Shown piece after piece: positions 28,046-36,322 of a stretch of 64,000 nt of DNA; positions within the stretch are counted from its first letter, which is position 1, and the number at the start of each line of letters is the position of its first letter. The translations under genes and the position numbers were made by a program. The notes under the pieces are model-generated. The model searched no databases and had not been told where the DNA came from. It saw only the letters and a program-made list of their open reading frames with translations. This DNA is from Deltaproteobacteria bacterium (lineage in GTDB: Bacteria > Desulfobacterota > Desulfuromonadia > Desulfuromonadales > BM103): positions 1-64,000 of the forward strand of contig JAGXHL010000084.1 of NCBI GenBank assembly GCA_024636215.1, in the 5' to 3' direction.

Positions 28046-28951
28046 CTACAATAAGGTAGGATTATTCGCAGCCCACTTGGCTCCATCACAAATGGCCTGA
28101 GCCATCAAAACCGTCTGGCGCGCAGCGGCAACATCGTGAACCCGGAAAATTCGGGCCCCCCCGACATAACCGAGAGCGAGAGTTGCCATAGTTCCAATCA
28201 AACGATCACCAGGAACCGGTTGCGCCAAGACCTTGCCGATGAAATTTTTTCGGGACGTTCCCAACATGATGGGAAAATCCAAATTCGCCAGGGTTGCCGT
28301 CTGTCGCAACAGTTCAAGATTACCTGCGGCGTCTTTACCAAAGCCGATCCCGGGGTCAATGGCAATCTTGTCGTGTGCAACTCCGGCCTGCTCGGCACAG
28401 AGGATACTCTTCCGCAACGAAGAGACAACCTCCCCGACCACATCATCGTAATCGGTGTTCCGTTGCATTGTGTCCGGCTTGCCCCGGCTATGCATCACAA
28501 TCAAACCGGCACCTGATGCTGCGACAACCTCGGCCATTCGCCGGTCATAGGCCAAGCCACTTATATCATTTACGAACTCCACACCGGACGCAACAGCCGC
28601 GTCCGCAACCGCGCTCTTGCAGGTGTCAATTGAGAGCGGCAGGTCCAGCTCATTGACCAGAGCTTCAATAACCGGCATCACCCGATCAAGCTCTTCGGCT
28701 TCACTGATCGAGGGGGCTCCGGGTCGAGTACTTTCCCCGCCGACATCAATCAGGGACGCACCCTCCCTGGCCATATTATGCGCCTGTTTAAGCGCCTCAT
28801 CGACTGAGTAGAAACGACCGCCATCCGAGAAGGAATCAGGCGTTACGTTCAAGATACCGGCCACACACGGAGCCTTCAGGTCCAGTCGCAAGGTCCGCCC
28901 GGCAAGATAGGTCTGTGACGGACCGGGATGCGCAACCAACCCCTTAATCAT
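28046..28951 (-). CDS. folP: Dihydropteroate synthase
   Basis: This condenses pterin pyrophosphate with p-aminobenzoate in folate synthesis. At 301 aa it has [41 protein letters not shown] and the C-terminal [12 protein letters not shown]. It is slightly long because of about 30 N-terminal residues. The start overlaps the ftsH stop by 4 bases. p-Aminobenzoate may depend on the trpG-type amidotransferase in the trp operon, which is inference. Confidence 0.96.
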   Translation of the reverse strand: MIKGLVAHPGPSQTYLAGRTLRLDLKAPCVAGILNVTPDSFSDGGRFYSVDEALKQAHNMAREGASLIDVGGESTRPGAPSISEAEELDRVMPVIEALVNELDLPLSIDTCKSAVADAAVASGVEFVNDISGLAYDRRMAEVVAASGAGLIVMHSRGKPDTMQRNTDYDDVVGEVVSSLRKSILCAEQAGVAHDKIAIDPGIGFGKDAAGNLELLRQTATLANLDFPIMLGTSRKNFIGKVLAQPVPGDRLIGTMATLALGYVGGARIFRVHDVAAARQTVLMAQAICDGAKWAANNPTLL

Positions 28952-30840
28952 TCCTCAGCAGGAGCGGTTTCAGCGCCTGCGTCAGCATCACTTTCAGCGC
29001 CTGCGTCAGCATTAGTTTCAGTGCGGGTGTCAGCATCCTCTTCGACGGGCACCTCAGCACCAAAGATCATGGCCTTGATCTCGCTGCCATCCATGTTTTC
29101 ACGTTCCAGCAAAGCCTCTGAAACTTTGATCAGAGCATCTTTGTGCTGCGACAGGATGTCACGGGTCCGGGCATAGTTCTCCTCGACAATGCGACGAATT
29201 TCTTCGTCAATGGAGAAAGCCGTCGCCTCGCTGTAATTCTTGACGTGGCCATAATCACGACCGAGGAAGACTTCACCCTCTTTTTCGCCATAAGAGAGAG
29301 GGCCAAGCTTCTCACTCATCCCCCACTCGCAAACCATTTTACGGGCAATCGCAGTCGCGCGCTCGAGGTCATTTGAAGCGCCGCTGGTGACACTTTCAAA
29401 GACCAGTTCCTCAGCAATGCGTCCTCCGAGCAGTGTACAAATTTTAATATTCAGACCGTCGGCCGTTTCATTATATTTTTCTTCCGTGGGTAGATACATG
29501 GTGACCCCCATGGCGCGGCCCCGAGGGATGATCGAAACTTTGTGTACCGGATCGGCTCCCGGCATATACATGGCAACCAGTGCATGTCCGGCCTCATGAT
29601 AGGCGGTCACCTTCTTTTCTTCCTCGGTGATAACCATGGAACGTCGTTCGGCACCCATCATGACCTTGTCCTTGGCGGATTCAAGGTCCTGCTTGTTGAC
29701 TTCATTCTTATTGGCACGTGCAGCAAGCAGGGCGGCTTCGTTCACCAGGTTTTCCAGATCAGCTCCGGAGAAACCGGGAGTCCCTTTGGCAATAACCTCG
29801 AGTTCTACATCCTCACCCAGAGGAACCTTGCGTGCATGCACCTGCAAAATTTTCAGGCGACCGCGCACGTCGGGGCGCGGCACCACGACCTGCCGGTCAA
29901 AACGTCCGGGGCGCAGAAGTGCCGGGTCAAGGACATCGGGGCGGTTGGTGGCGGCAATCAGGATAACGCCTTCATTCGATTCGAAACCATCCATCTCGAC
30001 CAGCAGCTGGTTAAGGGTCTGCTCACGTTCGTCGTGCCCCCCCCCCATGCCGGCACCACGATGGCGACCCACGGCGTCAATCTCATCGATAAAGATGATA
30101 CAGGGAGCATTCTTCTTGCCTTGCACAAACAGGTCACGCACTCGACTGGCACCGACGCCAACAAACATCTCAACAAAGTCGGAGCCGGAGATGGAAAAAA
30201 ACGGCACCCCGGCCTCACCGGCAATCGCACGACCCAGCAGTGTTTTACCGGTACCGGGAGAACCGACCAGCAATACCCCTTTCGGGATACGGCCACCGAG
30301 ACGAGAGAATTTTTTAGGATCTTTGAGGAAAGAGACCACCTCTTCCAGCTCATCCTTGGCTTCGTCGATGCCGGCAACGTCGTTAAACGTGATTTTGGCC
30401 GAAGATTCACTGAGCAGCTTGGCTCGGCTCTTACCAAAACTCATAGCCTTGCCACCACCAGACTGCATTTGCCGCATAAAGAATATCCAGACGGCGATCA
30501 AAAGCAGAATAGGCCCCCATGAGACCATCAGGGACATCCAAAAGCTGTTGCCTTCATCAGGCTCAGCTTCGATAGCGACGCCCTGATCGCGCAACATACT
30601 GATCAGGTCCGGATCGTCCGGCGCGTAGGTCTTGAACGCAGAACCGTCAGAATAGGTGCCCTGAATGTTAGAGCCCTGAATGGTTACGTCTGTGACTTCT
30701 CCCTCTTCCAAGGCCGCCAGGAAGGTCGTGTATGGGACAGGTTTGAGGTCACGACCCTGCTGGGTCATCATATTGAACAGCATGATCATCACTAATGAGA
30801 TGACCAGCCAAAGAGCCAAATTCTTATAAAACTGATTCAC
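28948..30840 (-). CDS. ftsH: ATP-dependent zinc metalloprotease FtsH
   Basis: This membrane AAA+ protease degrades misfolded membrane and regulatory proteins. It is 630 aa when started at GTG 30840, placed 4 bases after a TAGGGGG site; an upstream GTG at 30864 adds 8 residues. Two membrane helices (about 4-24 and 97-117) flank a periplasmic domain. The AAA domain has Walker A GSPGTGKT, Walker [12 protein letters not shown] and the SRH ending LRPGRFDR. The zinc site is HEAGH. The C-terminal tail is an Asp/Ala/Glu repeat encoded by repeated DNA near 28975-29035. Confidence 0.97.
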   Translation of the reverse strand: MNQFYKNLALWLVISLVMIMLFNMMTQQGRDLKPVPYTTFLAALEEGEVTDVTIQGSNIQGTYSDGSAFKTYAPDDPDLISMLRDQGVAIEAEPDEGNSFWMSLMVSWGPILLLIAVWIFFMRQMQSGGGKAMSFGKSRAKLLSESSAKITFNDVAGIDEAKDELEEVVSFLKDPKKFSRLGGRIPKGVLLVGSPGTGKTLLGRAIAGEAGVPFFSISGSDFVEMFVGVGASRVRDLFVQGKKNAPCIIFIDEIDAVGRHRGAGMGGGHDEREQTLNQLLVEMDGFESNEGVILIAATNRPDVLDPALLRPGRFDRQVVVPRPDVRGRLKILQVHARKVPLGEDVELEVIAKGTPGFSGADLENLVNEAALLAARANKNEVNKQDLESAKDKVMMGAERRSMVITEEEKKVTAYHEAGHALVAMYMPGADPVHKVSIIPRGRAMGVTMYLPTEEKYNETADGLNIKICTLLGGRIAEELVFESVTSGASNDLERATAIARKMVCEWGMSEKLGPLSYGEKEGEVFLGRDYGHVKNYSEATAFSIDEEIRRIVEENYARTRDILSQHKDALIKVSEALLERENMDGSEIKAMIFGAEVPVEEDADTRTETNADAGAESDADAGAETAPAEE

Positions 30841-30937
30841 GTTACCCCCTAAGGCTGAAAACACCTGAAATATACGGTGTTTGGCGTTTTAAAAGCACAG
30901 AAAACTTTATCATATCGGTTTACCTATCACAAGTCGA

Positions 30938-32329
30938 TTATGACCCTGTTGATGTCTTAATTTCGACTCTTATAACCGGCTTGCCCGGCAAAGGGCGCCA
31001 CCCTTCGCAACGACGCAAGCCGACAACCCAGAGGATCTCCCCATCCACAACCAGGACCAGGGCATTCTGCCGTCCCTCGCGAGTCAATTTTTTATCAACG
31101 AACAGATCCTGCAGCTTTTTCGTCCCTTCCATTCCCGACGGCCGAAAGCAGTCTCCCGGCTGACAACTTCTGACCATCAGCGGGAAGGCCAGAGATTCTG
31201 CGGAGAACTCAACAACATTCCGATTCTCCCCACGGGATGATTCCTCCAGGCTAACCTTCAGGGTTCGGTTCTCCGGCAGCGGGTAGCAACCCGGAGAGAC
31301 CAACTCACAGCTAAAGGGGACAAACACCTCGGGGGCATGTTTTCTCAAGAGTAACAGATCATAGCGGCGTGCGACCCAGACTCCCGGAAGATGCAACTCT
31401 CCCTGCGGCGCCCCCTCATTGAGCAGCAAGACAATATCAGCGGTATGGGCGGCAGTAATGCCCCGCAAATCGCCACGCACCGCTGCCAGAGCCGCCCGGA
31501 TCAAGCGCCCTGTCAATGCCGGCGGCAAAGCAAGCAGACCAGGGCGACTCAGAACATATTCGTTTCCATGCCATTGCCCATATTGAGGAAGTTCTCGGGC
31601 CACCAGAGCGGACCAGAACTCCTCGTCCTGCTGCATTAGCTCACAGAGTCCGGCAAGCTGGTGGCGGATTTTTGGATTATATTCTGCAAGCATTGGCAGC
31701 AACTGATGACGGATGCGATTGCGGATGAAGCGCTGGTCAAGATTGCTCGGATCCTCGCGCCAGACAAGTCCTTCTGCCTGGAGGTAATCCACGAGTTCCT
31801 GATGAGAAAAAGATAACAAAGGTCTCACGATAGATCCCGTGGAAACCTTCATACCTGCCAATCCCGTAACACGACTGCCTCGAAGCAGGCGAAATAAAAA
31901 GGTTTCTGCCTGATCATCAGCGTGATGCCCCAGGGCGATCAGGTCACAACCTCGAGTCCGGGCAGTCGCAAACAAAAACTGACGGCGCAGATCTCTGGCC
32001 GTTTCTTCAAGATTACCCTTCCTCTGGCGGGCGACCTCGGCCACATCCTGCCGCGTAAGGGTTAAATGAACCCCCAGATCGGCACAGAACTCTGCAACAA
32101 AATCTGCATCAACACGACTTTCAGGGCGCAGGGAGTGGTCCAGATGGGCGGCTTCCAGGTGAAGTTGCAGCGCGTCGGTCAGTTGGTGAAGAAGCACAAG
32201 CAGTGCCAGCGAATCGGCCCCACCCGAGATCGCCACAAGAACGCGGCTGCCCGATGGAATGCAACCGGATTCCAGCAGAGAGTTATGCAAGCGTTTTAGC
32301 AGATGCATAGAAGGATCACCTGAAAACAC
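30938..32329 (-). CDS. tilS: tRNA(Ile)-lysidine synthase
   Basis: This converts C34 to lysidine in the CAT-anticodon tRNA-Ile so that it reads AUA. At 463 aa it has the PP-loop VAISGGADSLALLVLLH, then LGHHADDQAETFLFRLLRGS and REDPSNLDQRFIRNRIRH in the N domain. The C-terminal substrate-binding domains include SCQPGDCFRPSGMEG and LVVDGEILWVVGLR. It lies next to a CAT-anticodon tRNA and precedes ftsH in the conserved tilS–ftsH order. Confidence 0.96.
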   Translation of the reverse strand: MFSGDPSMHLLKRLHNSLLESGCIPSGSRVLVAISGGADSLALLVLLHQLTDALQLHLEAAHLDHSLRPESRVDADFVAEFCADLGVHLTLTRQDVAEVARQRKGNLEETARDLRRQFLFATARTRGCDLIALGHHADDQAETFLFRLLRGSRVTGLAGMKVSTGSIVRPLLSFSHQELVDYLQAEGLVWREDPSNLDQRFIRNRIRHQLLPMLAEYNPKIRHQLAGLCELMQQDEEFWSALVARELPQYGQWHGNEYVLSRPGLLALPPALTGRLIRAALAAVRGDLRGITAAHTADIVLLLNEGAPQGELHLPGVWVARRYDLLLLRKHAPEVFVPFSCELVSPGCYPLPENRTLKVSLEESSRGENRNVVEFSAESLAFPLMVRSCQPGDCFRPSGMEGTKKLQDLFVDKKLTREGRQNALVLVVDGEILWVVGLRRCEGWRPLPGKPVIRVEIKTSTGS

Positions 32330-32361
32330 AGAACCCCCTTCCGGAGCTGGAAGAGGGTTCT
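32330..32361 (-). terminator. Hairpin after the tRNA pair
   Basis: AGAACCCCCTTCC (32330-32342) pairs with GGAAGAGGGTTCT (32349-32361) at 12 of 13 positions. On the minus strand it begins 8 bases after the CCA end of the CAT tRNA and is followed by GTGTTTTC, directly before the tilS start. It probably ends the tRNA transcript. Confidence 0.65.
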
Positions 32362-32368
32362 GTCAGAG

Positions 32369-32445
32369 TGGTGGCGGTGCAGAGATTCGAACTCCGGACA
32401 CTGCGGATATGAGCCGCATGCTCTAACCAACTGAGCTACACCGCC
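32369..32445 (-). tRNA. tRNA with CAT anticodon, probably elongator tRNA-Met
   Basis: The 77-nt cloverleaf has the acceptor stem GGCGGTG/CACCGCC, D-arm GCTC…GAGC, anticodon stem TGCGG/CCGCA with loop CTCATAT, T-arm CGGAG-TTCGAAT-CTCTG, discriminator A and encoded CCA. CAT could mean Met or lysidine-modified Ile2. The GGC-type acceptor and overall sequence favour elongator Met. Its closeness to tilS leaves Ile2 as a minority possibility. Confidence 0.93.
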
Positions 32446-32485
32446 GAAAACCAGCAAGCCGCCGAACCGGTGGCTATTATTTTTT

Positions 32486-32562
<77 letters not shown>

Positions 32563-32618
32563 ACAGGATTTTGGAATCTACCCGTCCCTCTTCATGATGT
32601 CAAGAAAAAACTCATCTG

Positions 32619-33278
32619 TCAGCGCTGTCTGACCAGGGCTGACAAACGCTCCTTTTCCTTCAACAGGGCTGCTGCTCTGTCGGCACTTTCCCGGCTCTTG
32701 TATGGCCCGGCCAAAACCCGGTACCAAACCCCCTTGGTGCCAAGATCCGCGGTCTCAACAAAAGTCGAAAGCTTATACAGCTCGAGTCTGGCAGCCAAGC
32801 CCTTGGCGTCCTCATCGGTACGGAACGAAGCGACCTGCACAACAAAAGAGCCCTCCGCAGCAGCAGTTGGGGCAGAGATCTTCTCCGGCACGGCCGCAGG
32901 GGGCTTCTCTGCTTGTTTTATTGTGCTTTCAGGTTTTATCTGAACCGTTGTTGTCGGCTGCGCCGGCGGAAGGTTAATGCCGCTGCCAAGGGGCGCCTGG
33001 TTGCCCTTCGGGAGGTTGTCATAAAAGGTCAATCGCTCTGGTTTTTCCGCTACCGTTGCTTCCTGAGGCGGTGGTGGAGGGGCAAGTTGAGTCACCTTGG
33101 CAGGGATCAACGTGTCAACAGATGCGGCAGCACCCTGACCTGCGGCCCCTCTCTGTCCGTAGATCACGCCAAGAGAAAAGCTGACACCTGAAACCGCAAG
33201 GATCAATACAATGATCAGCATCAACTGCTTGCGCTCGATACGTCGCTGCGATCGCGACACAACCGGTTGCACCATCAT
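32619..33278 (-). CDS. SPOR-domain inner-membrane protein
   Basis: This 219-aa protein anchors by one N-terminal helix (about 21-40, IVLILAVSGVSFSLGVIYG) after a basic stretch. It has a Pro-rich periplasmic linker and a C-terminal SPOR domain (about 142-216, FVVQVASFRTDEDAKGLAAR, then VWYRVLAGPYKSRESA). SPOR domains bind denuded glycan at division sites. The start is the first of two ATGs after AAGGAG. It lies 24 bp downstream of argS. Confidence 0.9.
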   Translation of the reverse strand: MMVQPVVSRSQRRIERKQLMLIIVLILAVSGVSFSLGVIYGQRGAAGQGAAASVDTLIPAKVTQLAPPPPPQEATVAEKPERLTFYDNLPKGNQAPLGSGINLPPAQPTTTVQIKPESTIKQAEKPPAAVPEKISAPTAAAEGSFVVQVASFRTDEDAKGLAARLELYKLSTFVETADLGTKGVWYRVLAGPYKSRESADRAAALLKEKERLSALVRQR

Positions 33279-33301
33279 CCCCACTCCTTAGTAAAAGACC
33301 G

Positions 33302-34963
33302 TCACATTCGCTCCGGAGCGTCAACCCCGAGCAGGCTCAGTGCGTTGGCAAGCACGGTTCTCACTCCCTTGACCAGATAAAGCCGCGCCTGAGTTGTCGC
33401 CGGATCGTCAACCAGTACCCGCTGTCGATTGTAGTAACTGTGGAACTGGGCCGCGAGCTCCTGAAGATAGTAAACAACCCGGTGCGGCTCTCGATTCTGG
33501 GCGGCACCAACAACGGTCTCCGGGTAGCGTGCCAGATGTTTCGCCAGGGCAAGCTCCTCTGCCAGACTCAGGCAGGACAAGTCTATTGCACCACGTTCCA
33601 GGGTTTCGATGCCCTGCTCTTCTGCATTGCGACAGATACTGCAGACTCTCGCATGTGCGTACTGCACGTAGTAAACGGGGTTGTCGTTGCTTTGTCGTTT
33701 GGCCAACTCAAGGTCAAAATCAAGCTGGCTGTCGGCCTTCCTGAGCAGGAAGATGAACCGGCAGGCATCCCGGCCGACCTCCTCGACCACCTCACGCAAA
33801 GTGATAAACTCGCCTGAACGGGTACTCATGGCCACCGGCTCACCCTCGCGCAGCAGGCTGACCAGTTGCACCAGGACAACCTGCAGATCATCTGGATTTC
33901 GCCCCAGGCCATTCACGACCGCTTTCATCCGCTGCACGTAACCATGGTGGTCAGCACCCCAGACATCAATGACCGTGTCGAAGCCACGAGCGAACTTTTC
34001 CAGATGATAGGCAACATCCGACGCGAAGTAGGTGGTGTCACCATTTGAACGAACCAGAACACGGTCCTTATCATCTCCAAAGTCAGTGGTGCGGAACCAG
34101 ACGGCACCGTCCTTTTCGTAGGACAAGCCTTTGTCTTCAAGAATTTTAAGACCTGCGGCAACTTCATTGCGATCGAACAGGCCCTGCTCACTGTACCAGT
34201 TGTCAAATGTAATACCGAAGGCTTCAAGATCTTCCCGGATTCCCTCCAGGATGCGGTCTCCGCCGAAACGGCCGAGGGCTTTGATCGCCTCATCCTCTTC
34301 GAGCTCAAGGAAGGCTGTCCCTTCCGTCTCATGGATCTCTTTGGCGAGATCGAGAATGTAATCACCCTGATAGCAATCCGAGGGGAAATCAATCTGTCTG
34401 CCGCACACCTGCTGATAACGCAGCAGCAGAGAGAGTCCAAGCGTACGCATCTGATTGCCGGCGTCGTTTATGTAATACTCACGCTGCACTTCGTATCCGG
34501 CCGCTTGCAGGACTGAAGCGACAGCGTCACCGGTTGCAGCGCCACGTCCATGCCCAATATGTAAAGGGCCTGTGGGGTTGGCACTGACGAACTCAACCTG
34601 AACCTTGCGACCCTCGCCGACCCGGGAGAGGCCATAGTTTTTGGATTGCGTGGTAATTTCATCAAGGACCTCATACCAGCAGCCTGGAGTCAGCGTAAAG
34701 TTGATGAAACCGGGTCCGGCAATCTCGACCTTGCTCAAAAAGTCACAATCATCGAGAGCCTCGACCAAAGCCTCCGCAATCTGCCGGGGTGATTTCTTTT
34801 CAGCACGGGCCATGGTCATCGCCAGATTCGAGGCGAAATCACCGTGATCGGGATTGCCCGGGACTTCGATCTGCACCTCAGGGATTTCTCCCGAGTGCAG
34901 GGTGTTATTAGCAAAGCAGGCTTGCAAAGCGTCGCCGATCTGTTGACGCAGACGATCCTTCAT
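33302..34963 (-). CDS. argS: Arginyl-tRNA synthetase
   Basis: This charges tRNA-Arg. The class I enzyme is 553 aa. The N-terminal additional domain precedes the HIGH motif in PTGPLHIGHGRGAATGDA. MSTRSGEFITL stands in the KMSK region, as usual for ArgRS variants without a canonical KMSK. The DALR anticodon-binding domain is at the C terminus, ending LGVDAPERM. A well-formed sigma-70 promoter lies upstream at 35119-35147. Confidence 0.97.
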   Translation of the reverse strand: MKDRLRQQIGDALQACFANNTLHSGEIPEVQIEVPGNPDHGDFASNLAMTMARAEKKSPRQIAEALVEALDDCDFLSKVEIAGPGFINFTLTPGCWYEVLDEITTQSKNYGLSRVGEGRKVQVEFVSANPTGPLHIGHGRGAATGDAVASVLQAAGYEVQREYYINDAGNQMRTLGLSLLLRYQQVCGRQIDFPSDCYQGDYILDLAKEIHETEGTAFLELEEDEAIKALGRFGGDRILEGIREDLEAFGITFDNWYSEQGLFDRNEVAAGLKILEDKGLSYEKDGAVWFRTTDFGDDKDRVLVRSNGDTTYFASDVAYHLEKFARGFDTVIDVWGADHHGYVQRMKAVVNGLGRNPDDLQVVLVQLVSLLREGEPVAMSTRSGEFITLREVVEEVGRDACRFIFLLRKADSQLDFDLELAKRQSNDNPVYYVQYAHARVCSICRNAEEQGIETLERGAIDLSCLSLAEELALAKHLARYPETVVGAAQNREPHRVVYYLQELAAQFHSYYNRQRVLVDDPATTQARLYLVKGVRTVLANALSLLGVDAPERM

Positions 34964-35118
34964 GATTTGTTTTAACCTCCACTGGCCAGGGGTTTTATGC
35001 TCTGACAGTCTTCACCCGAGCTGACGCCTGCAGAACAGGAAAATGACCACAGCTTAAACAGGTTTAATGCTTAGCCTCAACAATTTCATTAGAACACTGA
35101 AGAGGAGAAAAGAGATGT

Positions 35119-35147
35119 ATGTTAGCCCCGCACTATGAGAGTGTCAA
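35119..35147 (-). promoter_or_regulatory. Sigma-70 promoter upstream of argS
   Basis: On the minus strand TTGACA (35147-35142) and TAACAT (35124-35119) are separated by 17 bases. The leader to argS is about 150 nt and carries no recognised T-box or other riboswitch. The rest of 34964-35209 contains nothing else that I can support. Confidence 0.7.
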
Positions 35148-35209
35148 GAATTCGAAAACAAGAAAACAACACTGGGACTCAGCGCTATGGATGCGTCCTG
35201 CCAGAGCAT

Positions 35210-35244
35210 AAAAAAGCCCGCTCCCGCGAAGCGGAACGGACCCG
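35210..35244 (-). terminator. Rho-independent terminator after ftsB
   Basis: On the minus strand GTCCGTTCCGC and GCGGGAGCGGGC form an 11-bp stem with a TTC loop, two G-U pairs and one bulged G, followed directly by TTTTTT. It lies about 30 bases after the ftsB stop and separates it from argS. Confidence 0.85.
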
Positions 35245-35272
35245 TGTCATCCAACCATATTTTAACGATCAG

Positions 35273-35584
35273 TTACTTCCGATCAGAGAATTGGAAAACC
35301 AGCTCGTCATCACGAACCATGCCCAGCTCTGTACGAGCGACCCTCTCTATATAACTGCGATCACTGCGCAAAGAGTCGATCTCGGCACGCAAAGCCTGGT
35401 TATCAGCCTCGGCATCAGCTATGTCCTGGATCAGAACGGCTTTTTGGCCTGCAAGCTTCAGCATATGCAGGATACCTCGATCCCCAAAAAAAGCAAAACC
35501 GAGAATAAGCACGACCAACGCCAAGGGCCAAAGGATAAGGCGCCCCCCATCGGGGTGTGAAGCTTTAGCAGGGCTTCCCGCCAT
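35273..35584 (-). CDS. ftsB: Septum formation initiator, FtsB/DivIC family
   Basis: This is a short bitopic cell-division protein. At 103 aa from ATG 35584, it has a cytoplasmic N terminus, one membrane helix (about 17-36, LILWPLALVVLILGFAFFG) and a coiled coil (about 45-80, LIQDIADAEADNQALRAEI). The conserved end is YIERVARTELGMVRDDELVF, the family signature. The start is chosen on TTGGGG upstream; seven more residues are open in frame. Direct repeats lie in its promoter region. Confidence 0.9.
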   Translation of the reverse strand: MAGSPAKASHPDGGRLILWPLALVVLILGFAFFGDRGILHMLKLAGQKAVLIQDIADAEADNQALRAEIDSLRSDRSYIERVARTELGMVRDDELVFQFSDRK

Positions 35585-35632
35585 AATAAACCCCAAGTAA
35601 ACCAACGACTGACAAACAGGACTGAAACAATT

Positions 35633-35685
35633 AACACCCGGATTGGTTCTAACACCCGGATTGGTTCTAATATCGGGATTGTTCC
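35633..35685. repeat. Direct repeats upstream of ftsB
   Basis: AACACCCGGATTGGTTCT occurs twice in perfect tandem (35633-35650 and 35651-35668), followed by a degenerate third unit AATATCGGGATTGTTCC (35669-35685). The array lies about 50-100 bp upstream of the ftsB start, in a 200-bp region without genes. Regularly spaced 18-bp units are consistent with cooperative binding of a regulator. Confidence 0.8.
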
Positions 35686-35784
35686 ATCAAATCACATTAA
35701 AAATCAAGGTTTTTCGCAAACAGCCTGGCGGAGCCACCAAGGATTCCATACAGAGCGGAGCGGCATAAATATCATTCAAACGAC

Positions 35785-35812
35785 AAAAGGCCTGCCGGAG
35801 GGCAGGCCTTTT
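35785..35812. terminator. Bidirectional terminator hairpin after the comEA-like gene
   Basis: AAAAGGCCTGCC (35785-35796) and GGCAGGCCTTTT (35801-35812) form a perfect 12-bp stem with a 4-base loop and T-rich flanks on both strands. It is 18 bases past the stop of the small helix-hairpin-helix gene. Confidence 0.88.
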
Positions 35813-35830
35813 GTTAACAATCTCAACCAG

Positions 35831-36133
35831 CTAGTCGACAGTCAGCTGACTTTTGAACTTTGCCAGTTTTGCTTCGCCGACCCCCTTCACCGCGGTCAAT
35901 TGATCAACAGAACTGAATGGACCATGTTCTGTACGATATTCAACAATCCGCGCGGAAAGTGCAGGACCGACACCTGGAAGCCCCTGCAGTTGTTCTGCTG
36001 TCGCCTGATTAAGGTGAACCATTTCAACAGCATCATTGACCGTTGACTCATTTGCAGCAAAGACAGTTGTCGGGGCGAAACCAACCAGGCCAAGGACAAC
36101 AAAAAGGACGAACATTGACAGATAACGTTTCAT
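35831..36133 (-). CDS. Secreted helix-hairpin-helix protein (ComEA-like, short)
   Basis: This 100-aa protein has a signal peptide (about 1-26, …APTTVFAANES). It also has one ComEA-type double helix-hairpin-helix domain (about 38-98, VHLNQATAEQLQGLPGVGPA, then TAVKGVGEAKLAKF). The start is set by GGAGGG 7 bases upstream; longer frames would hide the signal peptide. It probably binds DNA in the periplasm. Unlike the protein at 17969-18547 it lacks an SLBB domain and a retained anchor. It has its own promoter and terminator. Confidence 0.88.
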   Translation of the reverse strand: MKRYLSMFVLFVVLGLVGFAPTTVFAANESTVNDAVEMVHLNQATAEQLQGLPGVGPALSARIVEYRTEHGPFSSVDQLTAVKGVGEAKLAKFKSQLTVD

Positions 36134-36281
36134 TACATTTCCCTCCATAAGAAAAATAAAAAGAACCCGATGTGGGCATAAAATCCTGCAATCCCTCCTT
36201 ATAACACCTCCCCTCCGGATCATACTCACCGCCCAACCCGGCTCACAACGAGCCCCATCGGATGGTTGGCAAACTCAGGTC

Positions 36282-36309
36282 AAGATATCAAGTTTTTAAG
36301 ATTTGTCAA
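36282..36309 (-). promoter_or_regulatory. Sigma-70 promoter of the short comEA-like gene
   Basis: On the minus strand TTGACA (36309-36304) is followed after 16 bases by TATCTT (36287-36282). This leaves a leader of about 145 nt containing a small GGCTC/GAGCC hairpin. Confidence 0.55.
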
Positions 36310-36322
36310 AGCAGCAAATACT

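Noticed and set aside
32369..32445. Assignment of the CAT tRNA as tRNA-Ile2 because tilS is adjacent.
   Set aside because: The acceptor and arm sequences fit elongator Met better, and tilS is commonly placed beside ftsH regardless of tRNA neighbours.
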